Notes: generated from the letters alone by a model not told the origin. 58,567 nucleotides of DNA from Eubacteriales Family XIII. Incertae Sedis bacterium (GCA_031264295.1 JAISED010000046.1:1-58567), one strand, 5' to 3'. Positions 9,343 to 17,873 are shown, counted from the first letter of the stretch. Made by a program: numbers and translations.

Positions 9343-10116
9343 TCACTGCTGTATGCGTCGGACAATATCCACTGCGGACATCATCTTTTCATAATCCTTG
9401 AGACCGTTCGTCTCGACTCCGCTGCTCAAATCAACGCAATAGGGGTGTAGAAGAGTTATCGCCTCGGCGAGATTCGACGCATCCAGACCGCCGGCGAGGA
9501 AATAGGGCTTTTCTACACCGCAGATAAGTCTCCAGTCGAAGGTGTTGCCGCTTCCTCCCCGCGCCGCGCCGCTGTAAGTGTCGAAAAGCAAATAGTCGGC
9601 GCTTGTTGTGCCCCGCGCCGCGACGGGCGCGCCTTGCGCCGCTGTAGTTTTCTGCGTTGCCGTTGTGCCCCGCGCCGCTGTAGTTTCCTGCGTTGCTGTT
9701 GTGCCTTGCGCCGCTGTAGTTTTCTGCGTTGCCGTTGTGCCCTGCGCCGCTGTAGTTTCCTGCGTTGCTGTTGTGCCTTGCGGCGCTGCGCTGCCGACGG
9801 AAACAGCTTTGACGATGGGATTCGGCAGTATGGTCTTTAACCGCCGTATGTATTTGTCATCTTCATCGCCGTGGAGTTGTATCCAGTCGATCGTGCCGGA
9901 ACGGCAAAGCGTTTCGATTCGTGATATTTCTTCATTTACAAATACACCTACGGCCTTGATCCGCATGTCGAGTTTCTGTTTCAATACAGCGGCTTCATCA
10001 TACCGGATCTTCCGCCGGCTTTCGGCGAAGACAAAACCGATGAAATCCGGGAGGCATGCGTTGGCGTATTCGATGTCCTCCGGCCTTTTAAGACCGCATA
10101 TTTTGATTAAAGTCAT
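9343..10116 (-). CDS. trpF: Phosphoribosylanthranilate isomerase with a repeat insertion
   Basis: 257 residues, against about 200-210 for the family. It isomerises phosphoribosylanthranilate to CdRP. The N-terminal TLIKICGLKRPEDIEYA with the catalytic Cys in ICGL, the FVNE segment, and the C-terminal LLFDTYSGA...FDW and GGLDASN motifs are all present, so the barrel looks complete. The extra length is a Thr/Ala/Gln insert at about residues 105-168, made mainly of four 12-residue units GTTATQ(E/K)TTAA(Q/R), placed between the strand ending KAVSV and the LLFDTY strand. That is a loop position, so activity may be kept. Fifth downstream gene of the operon, between trpC and trpB. Confidence 0.93.
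   Translation of the reverse strand: MTLIKICGLKRPEDIEYANACLPDFIGFVFAESRRKIRYDEAAVLKQKLDMRIKAVGVFVNEEISRIETLCRSGTIDWIQLHGDEDDKYIRRLKTILPNPIVKAVSVGSAAPQGTTATQETTAAQGTTATQKTTAAQGTTATQETTAARGTTATQKTTAAQGAPVAARGTTSADYLLFDTYSGAARGGSGNTFDWRLICGVEKPYFLAGGLDASNLAEAITLLHPYCVDLSSGVETNGLKDYEKMMSAVDIVRRIQQ
9636..9779 (-). repeat. Four 36-bp tandem units inside trpF
   Basis: GCGCCGCTGTAGTTT on the plus strand begins units at 9636, 9672, 9708 and 9744, exactly 36 bp apart, with a degenerate continuation at 9780. The units are multiples of three and preserve frame. Confidence 0.95.
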
Positions 10117-10138
10117 ATATCATCCTATCTTATAATTC

Positions 10139-10295
10139 GGCGGCGTCCACATGCCGGATGTGTCCCTATGTCATCGGCGTCACCGCAGGCGGCTGCGTCT
10201 ACATGTTCGTGCCGGCGGCGTCCACATGCCGGATGTGTCCCCATGTCATCGGCGTCTCCACGGGCGGCTGCGTCTACATGTTCGTGTCGGCGGCG
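10139..10295 (-). repeat. 75-bp tandem duplication covering the trpC 3' end
   Basis: CGGCGTCCACATGCCGG occurs at 10141 and 10216, and the flanking 75 bp match closely; a partial third copy runs to about 10295. The trpC stop codon (10274-10276) lies inside the last copy, so the spacer is made of copies of the gene end. Confidence 0.85.
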
Positions 10296-11068
10296 CCGGA
10301 GAGAGCGCGCAAGGCGGCTTGTCTATCGCCGCTGCGCATTAAGGTCTCGCCGACGAGGACAGCGTCTATACCATGCGCTTCTAAAAGTTCTACATCCCCT
10401 CGGGTCTTTATGCCGCTTTCTGCGGTAAAAATTATCCCGGGAGGCGCGAACTCACGCAAGCGTATACTGTTGGAAATATCCACGTCGAATGTCTTGAGAT
10501 TACGGTTGTTTACACCGATCAGCCGTGCTCCGGCCGCAGCGGCCAAGGTGAGCTCCTCCTTGTCATGCACTTCGACCAGGGCGCTGAGACCTAAATCATT
10601 CGCTATGGTGAGATATGAATAAAGTTCATTGGAACCCAGCGCAGAGCAGATAAGCAGTACAGCTCTCGCACCCAATAGACGCGCCTGGTATATCTGCATG
10701 GGGTCTATGATAAAGTCCTTGCGCAGCGTCGGTAGGTGAATCGCGAGGGCTATTTCCTGTAGGTAAGCGTCGCTGCCTAAGAAATAATCCGGTTCAGTGA
10801 GGACGGAAACACAAGCGGCGCCGCCCATCTCATAATCCCGCGCGATATCAAGATACGGAAAGTCGGGAGCGATTACACCTTTGGAAGGCGAGGCCTTTTT
10901 TACTTCGCATATGAATGAGACGCCGTCCGCCTTTAAAGCCGTTTCAAATTCAAAATCTAATCGAGGGACGCCCTCGCATTCAGCAATCAATGCCTCAATA
11001 GGGGTAATGAGCCGCTCACGCTCAACCCTAAGTTTAGTGGATTCAATAATCTTGTCAAGTATTGTCAT
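10274..11068 (-). CDS. trpC: Indole-3-glycerol phosphate synthase
   Basis: 264 residues, normal length. Ring-closes CdRP to indole-3-glycerol phosphate. Visible family motifs: FICEVKKASPSKG (catalytic Lys region), LRKDFIIDPMQIYQ, LVEVHDKEEL, IGVNNRNLKTF and AESGI. The gene lies between trpD and trpF. Its last codons (ending SGAADTNM) fall in a tandem repeat that continues into the spacer, so the extreme C-terminus has probably been rewritten by duplication. Confidence 0.96.
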   Translation of the reverse strand: MTILDKIIESTKLRVERERLITPIEALIAECEGVPRLDFEFETALKADGVSFICEVKKASPSKGVIAPDFPYLDIARDYEMGGAACVSVLTEPDYFLGSDAYLQEIALAIHLPTLRKDFIIDPMQIYQARLLGARAVLLICSALGSNELYSYLTIANDLGLSALVEVHDKEELTLAAAAGARLIGVNNRNLKTFDVDISNSIRLREFAPPGIIFTAESGIKTRGDVELLEAHGIDAVLVGETLMRSGDRQAALRALSGAADTNM

Positions 11069-11073
11069 TATAA

Positions 11074-11240
11074 CCTCCGCTTTGCCGCCTGTGCGCGTCG
11101 TCGTTCCCTCCGCTTATTCGCCTGTGCGCGTCGTCGTCGTTCCCTCCGCTTTGCCACCTGTGCGCGTCGCCGTTCCCTCCGCTTATTCACGACCGTACTG
11201 ATCTCCGTCCGGCCGCTTTGCCGCCTGTGCGCGTCAGCTG
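11074..11240 (-). repeat. Short degenerate tandem repeats between trpD and trpC
   Basis: Units built from CCTGTGCGCGTCG and TTCCCTCCGCTT recur four to five times with variable spacing. No gene or terminator is visible in this spacer. Confidence 0.7.
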
Positions 11241-11246
11241 CGCTCC

Positions 11247-12260
11247 TTAAGCGAACTCATTCGTCGCGCTTATGAAGTCCTCCAATTTTTGCAGCGCCTT
11301 ACCGCTGTCTATGATCTCTCCCGCCATTTTGAGGCATTGCCGCAGGGTGATATGATTATATGCCATGTAAAGGCAGACAGCTGAATTCATGAGAACCACA
11401 TCGCGCTTCGCTCCGCGCTCGCCGCCGAGTATAGAACGCGCTATCGCGGCGTTTTGCTGCGGATCGCCGCCGGTCATGTCGCCCGGCTCGCAGCGTTTTA
11501 AGCCGAATTGCTCCGGTGTAATAAAATAGCTGTTGAGCCTGTCCCCGGACACCTCGCATATAGTGGTGGTTCCTGTCAATGTAATCTCATCCAGACCGTC
11601 ATGTCCATGAACGACCATCGCGCGTTTGACGCCGAGGTTGTGAAGGACGTTGGCCATAGGCTCGACAAGGCTTTCATCATACACGCCAAGGAGTTGCATG
11701 TTGGCGCCGGCGGGGTTGGCGAGCGGCCCTAGAATATTGAAAATCGTGCGCATACCCAGTTCGCGACGTACCGGCGCCACATGTTTCATCGCCAGATGAT
11801 AGACGTTGGCGAGCATGAAGCACATGCCGACGGCCTTCAAGACCTGCTCGCTCTCGTGTGCGGCAATATTGATATTGACGCCGAGCGCTTCGAGAACATC
11901 GGCGCTGCCGCATTTGCTTGAAACACTTCGGTTTCCATGCTTTGCTACGGGAACGCCGCCTGCCGCAACGACAAAGGCGGACACCGTGGAAATATTAAAG
12001 GTGAAAAGCTCGTCGCCGCCGGTGCCGACGATATCAAGCACATCGGTTTCGGGCTGAAGCCTGACGCATTTTTCGCGCATTACCGAGGCGCAGGCTGTAA
12101 TTTCATCTATCGTCTCGCCCTTTTGCCGCATTGCTGTGAGAAAGGCGCCCATCTGAGCCTGAGTAGCACGGCCCTCCATCATTTCTAGCATAACCTCACG
12201 CGCGTCATCGAGTGCGAGACCATTGCCCGAGAGGATTGTGTAAATCGCTTCTTTTATCAT
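11247..12260 (-). CDS. trpD: Anthranilate phosphoribosyltransferase
   Basis: 337 residues, normal length. Transfers phosphoribosyl from PRPP to anthranilate. The PRPP-binding loop DIVGTGGDELFTFNIST is intact, as are the KHGNRSVSSKCGSAD segment and the C-terminal NAAIARSILGG segment. It overlaps trpG by 4 bp (ATGA), so translation is likely coupled. It is not fused to trpG. Confidence 0.97.
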   Translation of the reverse strand: MIKEAIYTILSGNGLALDDAREVMLEMMEGRATQAQMGAFLTAMRQKGETIDEITACASVMREKCVRLQPETDVLDIVGTGGDELFTFNISTVSAFVVAAGGVPVAKHGNRSVSSKCGSADVLEALGVNINIAAHESEQVLKAVGMCFMLANVYHLAMKHVAPVRRELGMRTIFNILGPLANPAGANMQLLGVYDESLVEPMANVLHNLGVKRAMVVHGHDGLDEITLTGTTTICEVSGDRLNSYFITPEQFGLKRCEPGDMTGGDPQQNAAIARSILGGERGAKRDVVLMNSAVCLYMAYNHITLRQCLKMAGEIIDSGKALQKLEDFISATNEFA

Positions 12261-12838
12261 GAATGCTCGCCTCCTATCGATAAAAAATTTTCCATAATAA
12301 TATCGCCGTTTCGTGTCAATATTGATTCTGGGTGGAATTGCAGGCCGTAGACTTCATAATCCCTATGCTTTACACCCATGATCTCACCGTCGTTGTCTTC
12401 GGCTATTATCAGAAGCTCGTCAGGAATGCTTGAACGCTTGACGGCAAGCGAATGGTAACGTGCCGCGCTTATTATCGGGGGCAGTCCTCTGAATATTGGG
12501 CTGCCGTTGGCGATTTGTACCGAACTAGTCTTGCCGTGCAGCAATTCGGCGGCGTAGGTGATCTCTGAACCGTAAGCTTCGCAGATGGCTTGATGCCCCA
12601 GGCAGACGCCGAGAATCGGAATGGCGCCTCCGAAGCGAATGACGGCTTTTTCGCACATGCCCGCGTCGGCGGGTCTTCCCGGACCGGGTGAAATGATGAT
12701 GTGCGACGGTGCGAGCGCTTCCATTTCTTCAATACTCAGTTCATCATTTTTTACAACCTTGATGTCAGGGTTTATGGCGCCCGCTAACTGGTAAAGGTTG
12801 AATGTGAAGCTGTCGTAATTATCTATTAGCAGTATCAT
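12257..12838 (-). CDS. trpG: Anthranilate synthase glutamine amidotransferase subunit
   Basis: 193 residues, a class I amidotransferase that supplies ammonia to TrpE. The nucleophile is Cys79 in GVCLGHQAI, and the His/Glu pair is in QFHPESI; the oxyanion motif SPGPGRPADAG is present. In many Firmicutes the same protein also serves PabB (dual trpG/pabA). It lies 37 bp after trpE and overlaps trpD by 4 bp. Confidence 0.95.
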   Translation of the reverse strand: MILLIDNYDSFTFNLYQLAGAINPDIKVVKNDELSIEEMEALAPSHIIISPGPGRPADAGMCEKAVIRFGGAIPILGVCLGHQAICEAYGSEITYAAELLHGKTSSVQIANGSPIFRGLPPIISAARYHSLAVKRSSIPDELLIIAEDNDGEIMGVKHRDYEVYGLQFHPESILTRNGDIIMENFLSIGGEHS

Positions 12839-12875
12839 TTTGTTATCTTCTCCCTTATTTATACTGAACTCAGCA

Positions 12876-14318
12876 TTACCCGAAGGCCTTCATAATGGCG
12901 GACGCTTTGTGCATACACTCATCGTATTCCTTGTCGGGTTGACTGTCGGCTACGATGCCTGCGCCGCTTTGAATGTGCACAAAACCATCCTTTAAGACAG
13001 CCATCCGGATGCCTATGCACAGATCCATATTCCCGGTGAAGTCTATATAACCGACGGCGCCTCCATAAACGCCGCGCTTCTTGTGCTCGATTTCGTCGAT
13101 TATTTCACAAGCCCGTTTCTTTGGAGCGCCTGAAAGCGTTCCGGCGGGAAGCACTGCCGCCATTACATCAAGCGGCTCGAATCCGTCTTTGACGACCCCT
13201 GTCACTTTCGACGCGATATGGCATACATGAGAGAGTTTCTTGACGCTTCGGTATTCTTCAACCTTGACGCTCCCGAAATTACAGACCTTGCCGATGTCAT
13301 TGCGCCCCAGATCGACGAGCATGTCGTGCTCCGCCAATTCCTTTTCATCGCTGAGCATTTTCGCGATGAGAATTTCATTCTCCGCGTTATCGTCTGTGCG
13401 CGGACAGGTTCCCGCCAAGGGATAGGTGCTTACAAGACCTTCTTTGAGAGATACGAGGGTTTCGGGCGAAGCTCCGGCAAGTTCAAGATCTGCGAAGCGT
13501 ATATAGAACATATATGCAGACGGATTTATCGTTCGCAGATTTCTGTATACCGGGAGCAGGCTCCCGTCATATGTCGAGTCAAAACGTATGGATGGGACGC
13601 ATTGGAAGATATCGCCCTCATATATATGTGCTTTTGCTTTCTCAACCTCAGCGCAAAACGCTTCACGTGAAAATGAAGGAGAAAAATCAACATGGGAAGC
13701 GGACTCCGTTCCTGCCGGTGGACTTGAAAGCACAAGTCTCTCCATATCCTTGAGCGTCGTAACCCCCTCAATATAGCTATTTTCTATATCGTCGGCGCGA
13801 ATGTTTACGATCAGCGATATCTTTTGTCTGAAGTGGTCAAAGGCGACAACCTTATCGAAGAGCATCAGACGGAAATCGCCCATTTTCATATCGTCTTCGC
13901 CGTTAAGGTGAAGGGAACGCTCAATGTTAGAGAAATACTCGTATGAGAAATAGCCCACGAAGCCCCCTGTGAACGGCGGCATGGACTTGATCCGCGGACT
14001 CTTGCGCATACGCGCGACCTCATTTAAGATCTCATGGGGATCGCCGTCACGTATAGTTTGCTTTCCATTTTCGATGATCACAACCCTGTCGCCCGCGCCG
14101 GAAATTTCTAATAGCGGCTCATAGCCTATGAAGGTATAGCGGCTCCAGCTCTCGCCGCCGGGTGCGCTTTCCAATATATAAGCGTTCTGCCCCGCAGCGG
14201 TGACAGTTCGCAGAACTTCAACCGGTGTCTTCAGATCGGCGTAAAGCTCCATTGAGATAGGGACGAGGGTATTGCCTTTCGACAGTTCCCGCGCTTCTGT
14301 TAAATCAGGTATTATCAT
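12876..14318 (-). CDS. trpE: Anthranilate synthase component I
   Basis: 480 residues from ATG 14316-14318, chosen because GGAGG lies 5 nt upstream and the protein then begins MIIPDLTEAREL, as TrpE proteins do; a longer in-frame start at 14372 lacks a good site. Converts chorismate to anthranilate with ammonia from TrpG. The C-terminal chorismate-binding motifs ASPETLV, AGTCPRT, AEHDMLVDLGRND, GTLSGAPK and IRMAV are complete. First gene of the trp operon, behind a tryptophan T-box. Feedback inhibition by tryptophan is expected from the family. Confidence 0.96.
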   Translation of the reverse strand: MIIPDLTEARELSKGNTLVPISMELYADLKTPVEVLRTVTAAGQNAYILESAPGGESWSRYTFIGYEPLLEISGAGDRVVIIENGKQTIRDGDPHEILNEVARMRKSPRIKSMPPFTGGFVGYFSYEYFSNIERSLHLNGEDDMKMGDFRLMLFDKVVAFDHFRQKISLIVNIRADDIENSYIEGVTTLKDMERLVLSSPPAGTESASHVDFSPSFSREAFCAEVEKAKAHIYEGDIFQCVPSIRFDSTYDGSLLPVYRNLRTINPSAYMFYIRFADLELAGASPETLVSLKEGLVSTYPLAGTCPRTDDNAENEILIAKMLSDEKELAEHDMLVDLGRNDIGKVCNFGSVKVEEYRSVKKLSHVCHIASKVTGVVKDGFEPLDVMAAVLPAGTLSGAPKKRACEIIDEIEHKKRGVYGGAVGYIDFTGNMDLCIGIRMAVLKDGFVHIQSGAGIVADSQPDKEYDECMHKASAIMKAFG

Positions 14319-14418
14319 GTTTACCTCCATTCTGCCGGTTTTTGCTCTTATACTGAATACAGAATAGACCACAGTTATTTGATACTGAACTCAGTATGAA
14401 CGGCCATTTCCGCGCCGC

Positions 14419-14690
14419 AAAAAACAAAAACCGCCCTCGACAATCATTTGCCAAGGACGGGTAAATCCCGCGGTGCCACCTTGATTCGCGGAGATCATCC
14501 GCGCTCTCTGCAGAATACTGACATATTCCTCGCAACTAACGTATGCGTCACGTCGCAGAATACTCGAAAGCTTTAGCAATCTTTCACTGCGCCCTCAGCG
14601 GCCCATTTGATGCGCTGCGTCGTACCGGAATCTCAGCTTACCCGGCTCTCTGTAACTGCACGTCACATCTTTATCCCCGCGTCAACAGTT
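14419..14690 (-). promoter_or_regulatory. Tryptophan T-box leader of the trp operon
   Basis: The region between trpE and the promoter is a T-box riboswitch. The T-box sequence AGGTGGCACCGCGGG lies at 14467-14481. A terminator hairpin at 14431-14460 (CGTCCTTG pairing with CGAGGGCG) is followed by a T-rich run at 14419-14430. The distal stem I segment AGAGAGCCGGG is at about 14641-14651, and a UGG (Trp) triplet at 14603-14605 stands where the specifier is expected. Uncharged tRNA-Trp should pair with the UGG and the T-box to stop termination and switch on trpEGDCFBA. The rest of the 14319-14851 gap holds the promoter and, at 14350-14397, two copies of an ATACTGA motif. Confidence 0.93.
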
Positions 14691-14696
14691 TATACC

Positions 14697-14725
14697 ATTT
14701 TACATGCTATTTTCGGAACTGTCAA
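14697..14725 (-). promoter_or_regulatory. Sigma-A promoter of the trp operon
   Basis: TTGACA at 14720-14725 and TAAAAT at 14697-14702 with 17-bp spacing; the start point would be near 14690, just before T-box stem I. Confidence 0.85.
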
Positions 14726-14851
14726 TAATTTTCGGGTTTTTAATAAAATCTATTTTACGTCTATTTTACGGTCTATTTTACGTCTGTTTTACGAACCAAG
14801 CGAGGCAAATTTCAACAGTGAAAATTCACAAGTTAGGAAGTCACTGTGGTC

Positions 14852-15223
14852 TCAGTTCAGCTGAGCCGCTTCAACTGCTGCGGATCCTGACTTGCCGTCG
14901 TCTGAGCCGCTGCGCTCCGGCCACTGGAGGAAACGGACGTTTTCCGCTATCACATTCACCGAAGTCCGTGTTATTCCTTCAGAGTCGGTATAGCTGTCGC
15001 TTCGGAGCCTGCCGCTTACTCCGGTGAGAAAGCCTTTGCGAAGATATCGCTCACAGAGATCGCCGGGGTTGCCGAAGACGGTTATGCGAAGAAAATCCGC
15101 ACGATCTTCTTTCGAATGGATGTCGTCTATGGCAATGCTAAAGGTACAAATGCTCCGTCCTTCTTCTGTCTTCCTCAGCTCGGGATCCCTTGTCAGCCGC
15201 CCTATTAGATTTACGCTGTTCAT
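14852..15223 (-). CDS. ssb: Single-stranded DNA-binding protein, short form
   Basis: 123 residues from ATG 15221-15223, chosen because GAAAGGAG lies upstream and the protein then starts MNSVNLIGRLTRDPELR, as SSBs do. The OB fold covers about residues 1-105 (RLTRDPELRKTEEG, FLRITVFGNPGDLCERYLRKG, VNVIAENVRFL). The tail is short and ends in AVEAAQLN; it lacks the acidic DDDIPF-type tip through which housekeeping SSBs recruit partners. It stands alone rather than between rpsF and rpsR, so it may be a secondary SSB. It has its own consensus promoter. Confidence 0.92.
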   Translation of the reverse strand: MNSVNLIGRLTRDPELRKTEEGRSICTFSIAIDDIHSKEDRADFLRITVFGNPGDLCERYLRKGFLTGVSGRLRSDSYTDSEGITRTSVNVIAENVRFLQWPERSGSDDGKSGSAAVEAAQLN

Positions 15224-15339
15224 AAACTCGCTCCTTTCAGTTATAAAGGCAATCTCCGAAAACACTCACCGGATGACATAACGCAGGGTTAAGGAGGATA
15301 GCCAAAATTATAAAAATACAATTAGTGGAATTAATGTAA

Positions 15340-15368
15340 ATTATACACAGAACGGTGCTCCTTGTCAA
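15340..15368 (-). promoter_or_regulatory. Consensus sigma-A promoter for ssb
   Basis: Perfect TTGACA (15363-15368) and TATAAT (15340-15345) with 17-bp spacing, giving a leader of about 110 nt. The remainder of the 15224-15572 gap is AT-rich; a 12-bp palindrome CTTGTTAACAAG at 15485-15496 lies upstream of the plus-strand apbE gene and could be an operator. Confidence 0.88.
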
Positions 15369-15572
15369 GCTAAATTTATAAATAAAAATTTGAAAATCGT
15401 AAAGCAATATCTGAGAAAATGATTTAGTTTTTCACCTTGTTGTGGTATTATTTTAGAAGCCCCCTTAAATGGTTTTTATAAAGACTTGTTAACAAGGAAT
15501 AACAGAGAATGAGATAAGATATCCCGGCATGGCCGATGGGTGAGCCGGTGAGTTAGACAGGAGTAACTTCAT

Positions 15573-16694
15573 ATGAGCTTAAGGACAGGAAGAAACATCT
15601 GCGTTTTGGCGATCAGCTTTTTAATGTTGATATTGGCTGCGGCATGCGGTGTTACGGGCAACGGTTCTGAGGATAGACCCGTAGATGGAGAATCGCCGGA
15701 GAGCGGCGGTTCGCGAGGCGGAACCGATCGTGAACCTATATCTAGGATGGAGTCGGCGTATCTGGGCACGGTAATATCAATAGCTGTCCACGATACAGAT
15801 GTAGATGAGTCTGCAATAGCCGCCCTGCTTGACGATTGTTTTACGGAGATTGCAGGTATTGACGCGAGAATGTCGGTGAATAAAGATTCCAGCGAGGTTT
15901 CTGAGATAAATAGAAACAGCGGAGGGGAATATATTGCTGTATCAAATGAACTATACGAACTCATAGGGAGCGCAGTGTCTTTTTCCGAGCGCTCGGGCGG
16001 CGCCTTTGATATTTCTGTGGGACCTGTGATGGAACTATGGAAGTTGGACGGAGAGTTTGCGAGATTGCCATCTCCGGATGAAATCCGTGAAAAATTGCCG
16101 CTGGTGAATTATAATATGATAGAACTCGAAGCGCCGAACAGGGTGCGCTTATCCATTCCGGGAATGAGCTTGGATTTAGGGGCAATAGCGAAGGGCTACG
16201 CTTGTGACAGGGTGACGGATATGCTCAGAGCCGCAGGGGTGAAGCACGCAGTTATAGATATGGGTGGGAACATCTATGTCGTCGGCGGGAAGTTGGACGG
16301 TTCAGACTGGCGTGTGGGGATCAGGACGCCGCTGGCGGGGGAAAACGGGATAGTGTGCAGGCTTCAGCTCAAGGACGCCACCGCGGTCACATCGGGCGGA
16401 TATGAGCGTTTCTTTGAGGATAATGGGCGGGTTTATAATCATTTGCTTGATACGAAGACGGGATATCCCGCAGACAGCGGGCTTTTATCTGTGACTATTG
16501 TCGCGGATTCTTCAAGCGGCGCCGACGCTTACTCCACATCATGCTTTATATTGGGACTGGAAAAAGGTATGGCGCTGATCGAAGGCAGCGGATTCGAGGG
16601 GATATTCATCACGAACGATATGAAGGTGCACGTGACGCCGGGCTTGGCGGACGCAGTTGAAGTTGTGGACGAGCGTTTCGAAGCGGCGGAGTGA
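15573..16694 (+). CDS. apbE: FAD:protein FMN transferase (ApbE), lipoprotein
   Basis: 373 residues. ApbE attaches FMN covalently to threonine of exported or membrane flavoproteins such as Rnf/Nqr subunits and FMN-binding-domain proteins. A signal sequence with lipobox LAAAC (Cys25) anchors it outside the membrane. Family motifs: SLDLGAIAKGYACDRV, IDMGGNIYVVG, VTSGGYERFF and the metal-binding DAYSTSCFILG. It starts at ATG 15573 with AGGAG upstream. The next two genes (Gx transporter, NusG-II) commonly accompany apbE, which suggests a membrane flavin/redox function. No Rnf or FMN-binding partner is in the window. Confidence 0.93.
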   Translation: MSLRTGRNICVLAISFLMLILAAACGVTGNGSEDRPVDGESPESGGSRGGTDREPISRMESAYLGTVISIAVHDTDVDESAIAALLDDCFTEIAGIDARMSVNKDSSEVSEINRNSGGEYIAVSNELYELIGSAVSFSERSGGAFDISVGPVMELWKLDGEFARLPSPDEIREKLPLVNYNMIELEAPNRVRLSIPGMSLDLGAIAKGYACDRVTDMLRAAGVKHAVIDMGGNIYVVGGKLDGSDWRVGIRTPLAGENGIVCRLQLKDATAVTSGGYERFFEDNGRVYNHLLDTKTGYPADSGLLSVTIVADSSSGADAYSTSCFILGLEKGMALIEGSGFEGIFITNDMKVHVTPGLADAVEVVDERFEAAE

Positions 16695-16699
16695 TGACA

Positions 16700-16815
16700 G
16701 GTGCGGGCGTGTCAGATCCGTGGAGTGGGAGCGAACGCGCCGGATCTGCGGCGTCATGCCGGAGTGGGCGTGTCGGATCTGTGCAGTAATGACCGGTGCG
16801 GGCGGGTCAGGTTGG
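16700..16815 (+). repeat. Degenerate repeats between apbE and the Gx gene
   Basis: GTGCGGGCGTGTCAGATC-like strings recur at about 16701, 16760 and 16796 with one or two changes. No coding capacity is evident. Confidence 0.5.
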
Positions 16816-16841
16816 CGGAACGGTGAAAGGAGATTCGCAAA

Positions 16842-17435
16842 TTGGCGAAAAAACCGGGTGCAAAATCAATTATAAAGCGTGAGGAAGTCGCGCTGACGGG
16901 GATCTTTCTGGCGTTTATTCTCGCGGTGGGAGTGCTGGAGAGGATGATACCGCTGGATTTTATTGTACCCGGCGCACGTCTCGGGTTCTCAAATGTGGTG
17001 GTACTTGTGTCCATATACATATTCAGATTCAGGATATCGCTTATTCTGGTATTGCTTAAATGCCTGCTTACATCTGCGCTTGCGGGCGGCCCGTCGTCGT
17101 TAATATACAGTTTGAGCGGATCCTTGTTGAGCTTTGTTGTTATGTATATTCTGGTGAAGGCTCTGGATGAAAGGATAAGCCCTATAGGCGTGAGTGTAGC
17201 CGGCGCGGCGGCGCACAGTACAGGGCAGATAATCGCCTCATGTCTGGTGCTTGAAAGCATAGGCATGTTTGCGTACTTGCCGGTTCTGCTTGTGCTTAGC
17301 GTTATAAGCGGCGTACTTGTGGGCTTCATTGTTAAGAATACCGTACCGCGCCTTCGCGTTATAATGCCGAAGCTGCAGAGGGACGACGATAAACAGCGCG
17401 CGGGCGGCAGTCAGCGATCAAACAGGCGGGGGTAA
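16842..17435 (+). CDS. Gx transporter family (HepT-like) membrane protein
   Basis: 197 residues, starting at TTG 16842 with AAAGGAG 7 nt upstream. Five or six membrane segments are visible. The family carries the GARLGFSNVVVL and AGGPSSLIYSLSG segments and is often annotated as heptaprenyl diphosphate synthase component I or Gx transporter. It is an ECF S-component-like membrane protein of uncertain substrate. It sits between apbE and a NusG-II protein, with only 2 bp to the latter. Similar gene sets occur in flavin-based electron-transfer and quinone-related loci, but ndh2 or a flavin-accepting lipoprotein is not seen here. Confidence 0.8.
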   Translation: MAKKPGAKSIIKREEVALTGIFLAFILAVGVLERMIPLDFIVPGARLGFSNVVVLVSIYIFRFRISLILVLLKCLLTSALAGGPSSLIYSLSGSLLSFVVMYILVKALDERISPIGVSVAGAAAHSTGQIIASCLVLESIGMFAYLPVLLVLSVISGVLVGFIVKNTVPRLRVIMPKLQRDDDKQRAGGSQRSNRRG

Positions 17436-17437
17436 GA

Positions 17438-17824
17438 ATGTTTAAACGGCTTGACGTGATAATAATAGTAGCAATAATGGCGCTCGCGCTTTCGTCTCTT
17501 GCGGTATCCGCGGTGGTCAGGAACATGGGGAGCGACAAGGCTGCGTATGCTGAAATTTACATTGACGGGGAGCTTGAACGCGCGGTATCGCTGGACGAAG
17601 AGGCGGATTTTACAGTTGAAGCCGGCGGGGGATATAACCGCGTCGTTGTGGAGGACGGCAGCGTCAGGATAGCAGACGCCGACTGCGGCGCCAAGGTTTG
17701 TGTTCACTGCGGCAGGCAAAGCATACCCGGATCAATGATAGCCTGCCTTCCGCATAGACTGGTGATAAAAGTGACGGGAGACAGTGAGAAGGAGGAGGAA
17801 TCAGTTGACGCAATAGCTTATTGA
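17438..17824 (+). CDS. NusG domain II-containing membrane-anchored protein
   Basis: 128 residues. One N-terminal membrane segment (about residues 6-27, VIIIVAIMALALSSLAVSAVV) is followed by an extracellular NusG-II/KOW-like domain with YAEIYIDGE and four Cys in DCGAKVCVHCGRQ and ACLPHRLVI, the usual Cys pattern of this family. Despite the name it is not the transcription factor NusG. It starts 2 bp after the Gx gene, with GGGGG upstream. The Cys pairs and the apbE neighbour suggest a redox role at the outer face of the membrane; this is inferred. Confidence 0.83.
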   Translation: MFKRLDVIIIVAIMALALSSLAVSAVVRNMGSDKAAYAEIYIDGELERAVSLDEEADFTVEAGGGYNRVVVEDGSVRIADADCGAKVCVHCGRQSIPGSMIACLPHRLVIKVTGDSEKEEESVDAIAY

Positions 17825-17873
17825 TGGGCGGTCTTTATATAAAAATTATATTTCAAATTAGTACAAAAATATC

